Below, one piece after another: positions 9,349-16,912 of a DNA stretch of 38,487 nt. Within the stretch, counting starts at the first letter, position 1. Every line of letters begins with the position of its first letter. Origin of the DNA: Hyphomicrobiales bacterium. GTDB taxonomy: Bacteria > Pseudomonadota > Alphaproteobacteria > Rhizobiales > Beijerinckiaceae. The translations under genes were made by a program, and so were the position numbers. The notes under the pieces were generated by a model. The model was not told the origin of the DNA, did no database searches, and saw only the letters and a program-made list of their open reading frames with translations. The DNA lies in assembly GCA_019237205.1 (NCBI GenBank), contig JAFAHO010000276.1, forward strand, positions 1-38,487. Direction: 5' to 3'.

Positions 9349-9816
9349 TCATTTTATTGTGTACCAAACATAGAGCAACAGAAAGATCGTCACCACGATA
9401 CTGATCATTGATACTGTAAAACTGATGTATATATAGAAAGACTTCCACCAAAGTAGCTCGGATAAGACTGAGCAGCGAAGCTTCAACTCCTCAATCTCGT
9501 CTTCGTCCTCGGACACATTCTCGAAATCGGCAGCCGTGGCGGTGCGCGAGACCAGGAAATTCTTGCTGCCGCGGCGCGGGTACCGAGGGATGAGGACCAT
9601 AAAAAGACAGAAGTAGACGATCAGGAACGGCAGCAGCACAACATGAATAGGCAAGTAACTTGGAAATTTTGTATAGTTATACAGGATCGGTCCCATCATG
9701 AAGGCGACGAACAGGATCGCAATATTCGCTTTGAAATCCGCCGCACGGATCGAATCGGTGTAAACAGCGATCAGACTGCGGTAAGATTGGGATGGATCGG
9801 CCGCAGGTGTGCTCAT
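9349..9816 (-). CDS. PycTM-like three-helix membrane protein B
   Basis: A 155-residue paralogue of the neighbouring product, 18 bp upstream in the same operon. It shares DSIR..DFKANIAILFVA.MMG (about 21-42), the IPRYPRRGS loop, and RC.VLSELLWWK before the last helix. Helices lie near 31-48, 55-76 and 127-151. The loop contains a very acidic stretch (SEDEDEIEEL) absent in the sister protein, so the two are not recent duplicates. I chose the ATG at 9816 because GGAG precedes it and the domain begins soon after; a 33-residue longer form from 9915 has no ribosome site. Tandem divergent copies suggest a hetero-oligomer. The Pycsar-effector reading is an inference; no cyclase gene accompanies the pair. 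Confidence 0.6.
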   Translation of the reverse strand: MSTPAADPSQSYRSLIAVYTDSIRAADFKANIAILFVAFMMGPILYNYTKFPSYLPIHVVLLPFLIVYFCLFMVLIPRYPRRGSKNFLVSRTATAADFENVSEDEDEIEELKLRCSVLSELLWWKSFYIYISFTVSMISIVVTIFLLLYVWYTIK

Positions 9817-10155
9817 CCGGCGTCGGAAGCTCCAGGAAAATACCGGCTTGAGGGGAAGTCCGTGGCGAAGCGAACCCCGCATCGGCGAGTACAGATTCGC
9901 GTGAACTGAATTCATCTGTCAAGGGCATCGCGGTTCCCGCCGACGGCCGCGTTAAAGGCGCCTGCGGCGCGGCGGACGGGCCGCACCGTCCATCGACCCA
10001 AGTTCATTCTAATCTTGCGAAATTGACGCACATTCCCCATCTCATAGCCGGCTCGCGGTCCTTTTTCCAAAACCCGGAACACATTTCGGCCGCGAAGGGT
10101 TATGATGGTCAATCCGCGCGGCGACGCGACGGACTCACGAACGAAACGGAGCCTC
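9817..10155. promoter_or_regulatory. Divergent upstream region of chvI and membrane pair
   Basis: A 339-bp gene-free stretch between the minus-strand membrane-protein pair and chvI. It must carry both promoters. TATGAT at 10101-10106 and TTGACG at 10023-10028 are the only hexamers I noted, and they are not at canonical spacing to each other. No RNA gene or coding sequence was recognised. Confidence 0.4.
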
Positions 10156-10854
10156 ATGCCAACGATCGCCCTGGTCGACGACGACCGCAACATCCTCACG
10201 TCCGTCTCCCTCTCGCTGGAAGCGGAGGGCTATCGGGTGCAGACCTATACCGACGGGGCGAGCGCACTCGAAGGCCTCAAGGCGAATGCGCCCGATCTCG
10301 CCATTTTCGACATCAAGATGCCGCGCATGGACGGCATGGAGCTGCTGCGGCGCCTCAGACAGAAATCCGACCTTCCGGTGATCTTTCTCACCTCGAAGGA
10401 CGAGGAGATCGACGAATTGTTCGGCCTCAAGATGGGCGCCGATGACTTCATCCGCAAACCCTTTTCGCAACGGCTCCTGGTCGAACGGGTGAAGGCGATC
10501 TTGCGCCGCTCCAGTCCGAAGGACGCCGCGACCCAGAAAGAGGCCGAGGCGAAAATCCTCGAGCGCGGCCGGTTGAAGATGGACCCTGAGCGACATATCT
10601 GCACTTGGGACAATACGCCGGTCACTCTGACGGTCACCGAGTTCCTTATCTTGCAGGCGCTGGCGACGCGTCCCGGCGTCGTCAAGAGCCGCAACGCGCT
10701 GATGGACGCGGCCTACGACGATCAAGTCTATGTCGATGACCGCACCATTGACAGCCACATCAAACGGCTTCGCAAGAAGTTCAAGGTGGTCGAGCCGGAA
10801 TTCGAGATGATCGAGACGCTCTACGGCGTCGGCTACCGGTTCAAGGAAGGATAA
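10156..10854 (+). CDS. chvI: Response regulator ChvI (OmpR family)
   Basis: A 232-residue DNA-binding response regulator. The receiver domain has the acid pocket VDDD (8-10), phospho-acceptor D52 in [11 protein letters not shown] and the KPF lysine. The C-terminal winged helix carries [18 protein letters not shown] and [12 protein letters not shown]. In Rhizobiales, ChvI with ChvG controls envelope integrity, acid response, exopolysaccharide and motility. The ATG at 10156 follows CGGAG, and the resulting N-terminus ([12 protein letters not shown]) is the usual one; the 18-residue upstream extension is not supported. It lies 17 bp before chvG. The order chvI-chvG-hprK-EIIA-HPr matches rhizobial genomes; the pckA gene I would expect divergently upstream is not here. 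Confidence 0.93.
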   Translation: MPTIALVDDDRNILTSVSLSLEAEGYRVQTYTDGASALEGLKANAPDLAIFDIKMPRMDGMELLRRLRQKSDLPVIFLTSKDEEIDELFGLKMGADDFIRKPFSQRLLVERVKAILRRSSPKDAATQKEAEAKILERGRLKMDPERHICTWDNTPVTLTVTEFLILQALATRPGVVKSRNALMDAAYDDQVYVDDRTIDSHIKRLRKKFKVVEPEFEMIETLYGVGYRFKEG

Positions 10855-10871
10855 GCGGCTCGGCCGAGCCC

Positions 10872-12722
10872 ATGAAGGCTGAAACTCGTCGCGATCGCAT
10901 AGTCGCCGCTTCGCCGACGCCTAGCGGAAGCCGATGGTTGCGCGCCCGCGCCCGGTTTGCCTGGCGGTTTCTGACGGCTCGCTTTTCGTCCTCGCTGACC
11001 CGCCGCATCGTCGTTCTCAATCTCGGTGGCCTGGTGGTCCTGGCGGTCGGCTTTTTGTTCCTCAACCAGTTTCGCGCCGACATCATCGCAGTCAGGGTGC
11101 AGAGCCTGACCACCCAGGCCAATATCATCTCAGCCGCCATCGCCGCGTCGGCGGCGGTCGACACCGATACGATCACCATCGATCCCGACAAGCTGCTCCA
11201 GCTTGCGCCTGGCCAAAGCGCCGCGCCGCCGCCCAGCGACGAAGACGCGATCGAGTTCTCGATCAACCCGGAACGAGTCGGGCCGGTGCTGCACCGTCTG
11301 GTGACCCCCACTCATACACGCGCGCGCATCTTCGACCGGGACGGGCGGCTTCTGCTCGATTCGCGCTCGCTTTCTCCTCATGGCGCAGTCCTGCGCTCTG
11401 ACCTGCCCGAACCCGCCGAGCGACGCGGCCTCCTCGATCAGGCGACCGCGTATGTGCGCAAACTGTTTGAGGCGCCAGTAGCGCCGCAAAGCCGCGATCC
11501 CTGGCTTGTCGACGGCAATACATTGGCGGAAGTCGCCGCCGCGCTCCGGGGTAAGACCGAGTCCGCCGTTCGAATCGACACCGAGGGCGACACCATCGTG
11601 TCGGTCGCGGTCCCGATCCAGCGCACGATGGCGACGCGGGGCGCGCTTCAGCTCTCGACCCAGGGCGGCGACATCGACCGTGTGATTGCTTCAGAAAGGC
11701 GGGCGATCTTACGGTTTTTCGCGGTGCTCGCGGCCGTGATGTTGCTGCTGTCGCTATCGCTCGCCAATACGATCGCAGAACCTGTGCGCCGCCTCGCCGA
11801 TGCGGCGGAGCGTGTCCGGCGCGGAATCCGATCGCGACAGCAGATTCCCGATTTCACCGCGCGCTCCGACGAGATCGGCCATCTCTCGCGGGCCTTGCGC
11901 GAAATGACGCAGGCACTCTACAACCGGCTCGACGCGATCGAAAGCTTCGCCGCCGATGTCGCGCATGAGTTGAAGAATCCTTTGACTTCGCTGCGAAGCG
12001 CGCTGGAGACCCTGCCGCGGGTCAAGTCCGGACCCGCGCGCGACCGACTCGTCGCGGTCATGCAGCACGACGTTCGCCGGCTCGACCGGCTGATCTCCGA
12101 CATTTCCGACGCATCGCGCCTCGACGCGGAATTGACGCGCGGCGAGGCGGGCCCGGTCGACGTCGCGGCGCTTCTACATGCCGTCGTCGCGATGTCGCAA
12201 GATTCGCCGCGCAGCAATGGCGCGCGGATCGAGCTGTCGGTTCCTGTGAGGCGGGGGCGGCGCGCCGGCGCGGACTATTTCGTGCTCGGCCACGATTCGC
12301 GTCTCGCGCAGGTCGTCACGAATCTCATCGACAACGGGTGCTCGTTTTCGGAACCTGGCGGCGTCGTGCGCGTCTCGCTCGCGAGGATTTCGACGGGACA
12401 GGATGGTGAGCCGCGAGAGGAGCGCGTCGTCATCACCGTCGACGACGACGGCCCCGGCATTCCCCCGCACGCGCTGGAGCGTATTTTCGAGCGGTTCTAC
12501 ACCGACCGGCCGAATCAGGGGTTCGGCCAGAACTCCGGCTTGGGCCTGTCGATCTCGCGACAGATCGTAGAGGCGCACGGCGGGAAGATCTGGGCCGCCA
12601 ACCGTCCGGCCGAGCCGGCGTCCGTCCGGGTTGGAACCGGACGCGACGAGCCCCCCGATGAGCCGGTCCGCCACGGCGCCGGGGCGCGCTTCGTGGTCGA
12701 ACTGCCGGCTTTCGCGCCATGA
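10872..12722 (+). CDS. chvG: Sensor histidine kinase ChvG (ExoS)
   Basis: A 616-residue inner-membrane kinase, partner of ChvI. A cytoplasmic arginine-rich N-terminus is followed by helix 1 (about 46-65), a periplasmic sensor domain (to about 270), helix 2 (RFFAVLAAVMLLLSLSLA), a HAMP region, the H-box ADVAHELKNPLTSL with phospho-accepting H365, and the N, G1 and G2 boxes (NLIDNG, VDDDGPGIP, GLGLSI). In Rhizobiales the periplasmic domain is bound by ExoR, which holds the kinase off; no exoR is seen here. An insertion between G2 and the C-terminus contains a Pro/Glu-rich stretch near residues 575-600. The stop codon overlaps the hprK start as ATGA, so the genes are likely translationally coupled. 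Confidence 0.93.
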   Translation: MKAETRRDRIVAASPTPSGSRWLRARARFAWRFLTARFSSSLTRRIVVLNLGGLVVLAVGFLFLNQFRADIIAVRVQSLTTQANIISAAIAASAAVDTDTITIDPDKLLQLAPGQSAAPPPSDEDAIEFSINPERVGPVLHRLVTPTHTRARIFDRDGRLLLDSRSLSPHGAVLRSDLPEPAERRGLLDQATAYVRKLFEAPVAPQSRDPWLVDGNTLAEVAAALRGKTESAVRIDTEGDTIVSVAVPIQRTMATRGALQLSTQGGDIDRVIASERRAILRFFAVLAAVMLLLSLSLANTIAEPVRRLADAAERVRRGIRSRQQIPDFTARSDEIGHLSRALREMTQALYNRLDAIESFAADVAHELKNPLTSLRSALETLPRVKSGPARDRLVAVMQHDVRRLDRLISDISDASRLDAELTRGEAGPVDVAALLHAVVAMSQDSPRSNGARIELSVPVRRGRRAGADYFVLGHDSRLAQVVTNLIDNGCSFSEPGGVVRVSLARISTGQDGEPREERVVITVDDDGPGIPPHALERIFERFYTDRPNQGFGQNSGLGLSISRQIVEAHGGKIWAANRPAEPASVRVGTGRDEPPDEPVRHGAGARFVVELPAFAP

Positions 12723-13261
12723 GCGCCGAACCCGGGTTGCACGCCACGTCCTTGGTCTACGGCGAAAACGGGGTGCTGATCCTTGGACCCTCGGGATCGG
12801 GAAAGAGCCGTCTTGCCCTCGCCTTGCTCGCGAGGGCCCGCTCAACCGGCCTTTTCGCGGCGCTGATCGGGGATGACCGCATCTGGATTCGCCGGGCGGG
12901 CGGACGACTGATCGCCTCCGGCGCGCGGGATCTGGCTGGCGTCATCGAACGTCGGATGGCGGGGCTTTTGACGGTCGGCTCCGAGAGCGCCGCCGTCGTC
13001 AGGCTCATCGTCGAACTCAGCGAACGGCGCCGGGCCTGGCCGCGCCTGCCGGAGGATCCCGACCTTATGACCCTCGATGGGATCGAGGCGCCGCGGCTGG
13101 CGCTTGATTCGCGCGACAGCTCGAACGATCAGGCGATCGCGGTCGACGAACGTCTATGGCTCATGGCGGCGGACAAGGGTCGGCGAAAGCGAATTTCGCT
13201 TGAACATTGCGCCGCAGTGCACAAAAATGGAAAGGTTGCCTCTCCGCCAAGGCTCGAATGA
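12719..13261 (+). CDS. hprK: HPr kinase/phosphorylase, short alphaproteobacterial form
   Basis: A 180-residue protein matching only the C-terminal catalytic domain of Gram-positive HprK, the usual form in alphaproteobacteria. It begins LHATSLVYGENGVLILGPSGSGKS, in which the Walker A loop spans about residues 23-30. Its presumed role is phosphorylation of the regulatory serine of HPr (S64 of the HPr encoded at 13695). It starts inside the chvG stop (ATGA), and the EIIA gene follows 35 bp after its end. No sugar-transporting EII genes are present, so this is a regulatory PTS that couples carbon/phosphate state to ChvGI or other targets. Biochemical activity of the short form cannot be judged from sequence. 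Confidence 0.88.
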   Translation: MSAEPGLHATSLVYGENGVLILGPSGSGKSRLALALLARARSTGLFAALIGDDRIWIRRAGGRLIASGARDLAGVIERRMAGLLTVGSESAAVVRLIVELSERRRAWPRLPEDPDLMTLDGIEAPRLALDSRDSSNDQAIAVDERLWLMAADKGRRKRISLEHCAAVHKNGKVASPPRLE

Positions 13262-13296
13262 CGCCGGAAGCGAGTCGGTCGACTGATGGATCTTTG

Positions 13297-13698
13297 ATGA
13301 TTGGATTGGTCCTTGTGACCCACGGCCAGCTCGCCACTGGTTTTCGGGCGGCGTTGGAACATGTCGTGGGGCCGCAGTCGCAACTCGAGACGATCACGAT
13401 CGGACCCGAGGACGACATGGAGCAGCGACGGTCGGACATCCTGAACGCCGCGGCGAGGGTTCAGGATGGCGCAGGCGTCGTGATCCTCACCGACATGTTC
13501 GGCGGGACGCCCTCCAATCTTGCGATATCAGTCATGGACGGGGGACGCATCGAGGTGATCTGCGGCGTTAATCTGCCGATGCTAATCAAACTCGCCACGA
13601 TGCGCGACTCCGCCAATCTCGATCAGGCGGTGCTCGAAGCGCGCGAAGCGGGCCGCAAGTACATTACCGTCGCCAGCAAGGTCCTCGCCGGGAAATGA
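13297..13698 (+). CDS. PTS EIIA component, mannose-type
   Basis: A 133-residue EIIA-Man domain protein (often called ManX or EIIA-Man in alphaproteobacteria). The phospho-accepting H9 lies in the N-terminal LVTHGQLATG; later motifs TDMFGGTPSNLA and CGVNLPMLIKL are standard for this fold. With no IIB, IIC or IID gene nearby, it is expected to act as a regulatory phosphate acceptor from HPr rather than in sugar uptake. I chose the ATG at 13297 because the conserved fold begins at once; an upstream in-frame ATG at 13207 would run back through the hprK end. The stop overlaps the HPr start (ATGA at 13695). Confidence 0.9.
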   Translation: MIGLVLVTHGQLATGFRAALEHVVGPQSQLETITIGPEDDMEQRRSDILNAAARVQDGAGVVILTDMFGGTPSNLAISVMDGGRIEVICGVNLPMLIKLATMRDSANLDQAVLEAREAGRKYITVASKVLAGK

Positions 13699-14018
13699 GC
13701 GGGCTTAGCCCCGAGGACGACTGCCCGCCGCCGTCAGAATGCGACGGCGCCCTGTTCCGCGAGATGCATATCGTGAACCGGAAGGGCCTGCACGCGCGCG
13801 CCACAGCGAAATTCGTGCAGTGCGTCGACCGCTTCGACGCCGACATCAAAGTCGCGCGATGCGGCGAAACCGTCGGCGGCGATTCTATCATGGGCATCCT
13901 GACGCTCGGCGCCGGACTCGGATCGACCATCACCGTCTTCGCCTCCGGCGCCGAGGCGCAGGAGGCGCTCGATGCGCTCGCCGAACTGGTCTCGAACCGG
14001 TTCGGCGAGGACGAGTGA
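13695..14018 (+). CDS. HPr-family phosphocarrier protein
   Basis: A 107-residue HPr (NPr-type) phosphocarrier. The phospho-accepting histidine is H33 in NRKGLHARATAKF and the HprK-type regulatory serine is S64 in GGDSIMGILTLGAG. An N-terminal extension of about 23 residues rich in acidic and proline residues (PEDDCPPPSECD) precedes the domain and is longer than in textbook HPr. It receives phosphate from PtsP/EI-Ntr (not in this window) and passes it to EIIA proteins. It is last in the chvI-to-HPr run and ends 22 bp before the convergent lptB end. Confidence 0.9.
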   Translation: MSGLSPEDDCPPPSECDGALFREMHIVNRKGLHARATAKFVQCVDRFDADIKVARCGETVGGDSIMGILTLGAGLGSTITVFASGAEAQEALDALAELVSNRFGEDE

Positions 14019-14040
14019 CCCTCTGCGTCGGCGGGTGTTG

Positions 14041-14877
14041 CTACATCCGGAAGTCTTCGCCGAGATAAAACCGTCTGACGTCCGGATGGGAGATGATCTC
14101 CTCCGGCGGCCCTTCCGTCAGGACCTGGCCGCTGTGGATGATATAGGCGCGATCGATCAGCCCAAGCGTCTCCCGCACATTGTGATCCGTGATCAGCACG
14201 CCGATCCCGCGTCCCTTGAGGTGGCGGACGAGATCCTGGATGTCGCCGACTGCGATCGGGTCGATGCCGGCGAAGGGCTCGTCGAGCAGCATGAAGGACG
14301 GCTTGCCGCCGAGCGCGCGCGCGATCTCGCAACGGCGTCGCTCGCCGCCGGAGAGCGAGATCGAAGGCGCTTTGCGCACACGGGCGATGTCGAACTCGTC
14401 CAGCAGAGATTCGAGCATGGCTTCACGCGCGTTCCGATCGGGCTCGTTGACCTCGAGGACCGCGCGAATGTTCTCCTCGACATTGAGGCCGCGAAAGATC
14501 GACGCCTCCTGCGGAAGATAGCCGACGCCGAGACGCGCCCGCTGAAACATCGGCAGGCCCGTCACATCGTGGCCGTCGAGTTCGATCAGCCCCTTGTCCG
14601 GCTTGACGAGGCCCGTAATCATATAAAAAACAGTGGTTTTGCCCGCCCCGTTCGGGCCCAGGAGCCCGACGGCCTCGCCTCGCCTGACGGACAGGCTGAC
14701 ATCCTGGACCACCATGCGCCCGCGATAGCCTTTTCCAAGGCGATGCACGGCCAGAACGCCCTGGCGATCAGAGCCGAACGGCGAGGCGTCGGAGGCCGCG
14801 CGCCCGGGCGCGCGACGTCCGCCGTCGCGCCTCCAGCCGATCGTTTCGATCGATTCGCGCAGCAGGTCCTCGCTCAC
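14041..14877 (-). CDS. lptB: LPS export ABC transporter ATPase LptB
   Basis: A 278-residue ABC ATPase powering lipopolysaccharide extraction by LptFG. Seen: Walker A GPNGAGKTT, Q-loop LPQEASIF, signature LSGGERRR, Walker B FMLLDEPFAGIDP and the switch histidine in ITDHNVRET. An N-terminal extension of about 40 arginine-rich residues precedes the ABC core; the GTG at 14877 is the start used, and an internal start is possible. It is third in the leftward lptC-lptA-lptB group, 62 bp after lptA. In many alphaproteobacteria rpoN, hpf and ptsN follow lptB; here the convergent HPr gene comes next instead. Confidence 0.94.
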   Translation of the reverse strand: MSEDLLRESIETIGWRRDGGRRAPGRAASDASPFGSDRQGVLAVHRLGKGYRGRMVVQDVSLSVRRGEAVGLLGPNGAGKTTVFYMITGLVKPDKGLIELDGHDVTGLPMFQRARLGVGYLPQEASIFRGLNVEENIRAVLEVNEPDRNAREAMLESLLDEFDIARVRKAPSISLSGGERRRCEIARALGGKPSFMLLDEPFAGIDPIAVGDIQDLVRHLKGRGIGVLITDHNVRETLGLIDRAYIIHSGQVLTEGPPEEIISHPDVRRFYLGEDFRM

Positions 14878-14939
14878 CGGGCGGCGCTCGCGTCTGGTTG
14901 GGCCGACGGCCCGCGCGTTCTCAGCAAGGGTGACGGCTC

Positions 14940-15575
14940 CTATTTCGCTTTGGTCTGGTCGGCGGTTCCCCCGCTCGGCAGGAATTGGCCGTGCACGCGT
15001 CCCGTTTTGGAGCCGGTGTCGATGGTTGCCTGGCTGGTCTTGAGATCGTAGGTCAGCTTGTCGCCCTTGGTGACGTTCTGCCCGTCGCTGAGCGTGACGT
15101 GGCCGATCAGTCGCACCTTGTTCTCAGCCTTGTCGTAGGTGGCGTTGTCGCCGGTCGCGACCTGTGTCTTCGAGACTACCGTCACCGGGCCCGCAGCATC
15201 GAGATGCTTGATGCCCGAATTTGCCGACGGGCCGTCCTCGGCGCCTGCGGGGGCGGGAGCGGCGGCGGATGGGTTTGCGGTTGGGGACGGCGAACGATCG
15301 AGAAAGACGGTCATGACCGAACACGTCATCTTCGTGTCGCCCTGGATGACGACGACATTGCCTGAGTACACCGCCTTCCGCTCCTTGTCGTAATAGACGA
15401 GCTTGTCGGCGTCGATCGAAACCGGCTCCTTCGAACTCGTTCCCGGCATGATCTGGATCGGACTGGAGGCGGGCGGGCTCGCAGGCTTCGTCGTGGCCTC
15501 GCCTCCGGCGGCCGCGAGAATCAGCGCTACGGCGAGGAGAGCTACGCCGCCCGAGCCTCTCGGCGCCATGATCAT
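14940..15575 (-). CDS. lptA: LPS transport periplasmic protein LptA
   Basis: A 211-residue OstA-like periplasmic bridge protein carrying LPS between LptC and LptD. A signal peptide (GVALLAVALILAAAGGEA) precedes the beta-jellyroll repeats: SIDADKLVYYDKERKAVYSGNV and later DNATYDKAENKVRLIGHVTL. Between them lies a low-complexity insert (about residues 93-118, PSPTANPSAAAPAPAGAEDG) not part of the usual fold. The start overlaps the lptC stop by 4 bp, indicating coupling. A 62-bp gap separates it from lptB. Confidence 0.88.
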   Translation of the reverse strand: MIMAPRGSGGVALLAVALILAAAGGEATTKPASPPASSPIQIMPGTSSKEPVSIDADKLVYYDKERKAVYSGNVVVIQGDTKMTCSVMTVFLDRSPSPTANPSAAAPAPAGAEDGPSANSGIKHLDAAGPVTVVSKTQVATGDNATYDKAENKVRLIGHVTLSDGQNVTKGDKLTYDLKTSQATIDTGSKTGRVHGQFLPSGGTADQTKAK

Positions 15576-16327
15576 GGCTCAGTCCCCTTTGCGTCCGCAT
15601 CCGCCGTCGCGTCGTCCTGCGGAATGACCGTGGTTCTGACGTGGCCCTCGAACGTCAATTCCTGGCCGTTGTTGCGGGCCGTGGCGCGATCGCCGACAAT
15701 CGTCGTCCCCTCGCCGACATGGACCTCCACCGGCTCCTCGCTCTGATAAACGCCTGTCTTAAAATTGATGTCGGCTGTTCTTAACCGCACTTCGAAGCGC
15801 GAGTTGCCGATCCGGACGTTGTCGGTGAGCCTCATTTGTTCGCTGACGCTGTCATAAACGCCGGCGTCAGCGGTGACATGCGAGGTTTCGCCGCCCGACA
15901 TTCCGATGTCGCCGGTGAGCTTTTTCAGCTCGACAACCGTAGGACGCTTGACGTCCTGGACCGCCTTTTCGGCGGTCAGGGAATAGGGCTGGCCGTCGCC
16001 GCGAAACCCGGCGAGCCTGGGATTGGCCATCGTAATCTTGGTCCCGTCCAGCGACAGGGCCGAAAAGCTGAGCGAGCCGAACTTCGCCGCGAACGGGTTG
16101 AAAATCGCGATCCCAACCATCGCCGCCACGGTCCCAACCACACTGGCGAGAATGGCCCTGCGCAAAAGCCGCACCCGGCTCGAGCGGCGCATGGCGCGGG
16201 CGAAGGCCTGCTCGCGATCAGGCGGCGGCGCGACCGCAATCCGCCGCGCGCCGGCGCGCGCGGACAGCGCCGCCGTCCGTTCCACGCCATTGACGCCCGC
16301 CGCCATCGTGCCGCCCTGAAACGTCAT
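15572..16327 (-). CDS. lptC: LPS export protein LptC
   Basis: A 251-residue bitopic inner-membrane protein that passes LPS from LptBFG to LptA. One membrane helix (AILASVVGTVAAMVGIAIF) lies near residues 77-95 and is followed by a periplasmic OstA-like domain with DNVRIGNSRFEV, DINFKTG and ARNNGQELTFEGHV. The start is uncertain: ATG at 16327 follows GGATCAGG, and ATG at 16306 (MAAGVNG) is an alternative. A longer reading to 16498 would overlap the tRNA gene and is rejected. It is first in the lptC-lptA-lptB group. Confidence 0.85.
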   Translation of the reverse strand: MTFQGGTMAAGVNGVERTAALSARAGARRIAVAPPPDREQAFARAMRRSSRVRLLRRAILASVVGTVAAMVGIAIFNPFAAKFGSLSFSALSLDGTKITMANPRLAGFRGDGQPYSLTAEKAVQDVKRPTVVELKKLTGDIGMSGGETSHVTADAGVYDSVSEQMRLTDNVRIGNSRFEVRLRTADINFKTGVYQSEEPVEVHVGEGTTIVGDRATARNNGQELTFEGHVRTTVIPQDDATADADAKGTEP

Positions 16328-16483
16328 CCTGATCCGCCTATCACAGGGCGGCGAAGAAAACGAATTGCGTGGCGAAGTTAGGGCCGGGCGCGAGATTGCC
16401 GGAAGGCGTAGGGGCGGTCGGGCGGAAGCGGGCCCGATTGCCTCCCTCCCGGTTTTGCGCTTTATGCGGCGGCGCGCCCGGTC

Positions 16484-16559
16484 GGGCCGGTAGCTCAATG
16501 GTTAGAGCCGGCCGCTCATAACGGTCTGGTTGCAGGTTCGAGTCCTGCCCGGCCCACCA
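16484..16559 (+). tRNA. tRNA with CAU anticodon, probably tRNA-Ile2
   Basis: A full cloverleaf folds: acceptor GGGCCGG with CCGGCCC, D-stem GCTC/GAGC, anticodon stem GGCCG/CGGTC with loop CTCATAA, T-stem GCAGG/CCTGC with TTCGAGT, discriminator A and an encoded CCA. The anticodon is CAU. The 8-base D-loop AATGGTTA and variable loop resemble E. coli ileX (lysidine-modified tRNA-Ile2) more than elongator tRNA-Met, but the two cannot be separated with certainty by eye. It is not an initiator: position 1-72 is paired. Confidence 0.9.
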
Positions 16560-16912
16560 GGTTTCCTCCTGGCTACCACTGTGGGCAAAAGCGAGGCGCC
16601 CTGATCTCGCTCTTCGCCCGAATCAAATCGGCGGCCGACTCAAGTTGATTTCGAGGCGGCGAAAGGACGCCGAGCGAGTCTGCGAACCTTCTCGCACGGA
16701 CGCTGAACCACAAATCACGGGCGACGCCGCTCTGTCCTGCCGGCCAGCGCGGGCGAGACCGTTCGATGGATTAGCCTAATTCGATTGGTACGATCACGAA
16801 GTTGTGATGTCGCACTGCAGCATATTATGTTGCACTGCACAATAGACTGTGCGAAGAGAACGTCACCCCGGGCCATTCGGACGGGGCTCCGTAGCTCATT
16901 GAGGACAGGAAA
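16560..16912. promoter_or_regulatory. Gene-free region before phasin gene
   Basis: A 353-bp stretch between the tRNA and the phasin gene. The first 200 bp show nothing recognisable. The last part holds a TTGTGA at 16802-16807 and TTATGT at 16825-16830 (17-bp spacing), a possible promoter, overlapped by the duplicated GCACTGCA element described separately. Confidence 0.45.
16812..16843. promoter_or_regulatory. Candidate PhaR operator (duplicated GCACTGCA)
   Basis: GCACTGCA occurs at 16812-16819 and again at 16832-16839, exactly 20 bp apart (about two helical turns), with CAATA following the second copy. TGC/GCA-rich paired sites before phasin genes are the known binding pattern of PhaR, the PHA-responsive repressor. 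The phasin gene begins 73 bp downstream of the second copy, and the pair overlaps the best promoter-like hexamers. No phaR gene is in the window. Confidence 0.55.

Noticed and set aside
16328..16498. An extended N-terminus of LptC reaching into the tRNA gene
   Set aside because: It would overlap the tRNA, adds arginine-rich unconserved sequence and better-placed starts exist at 16327 and 16306.
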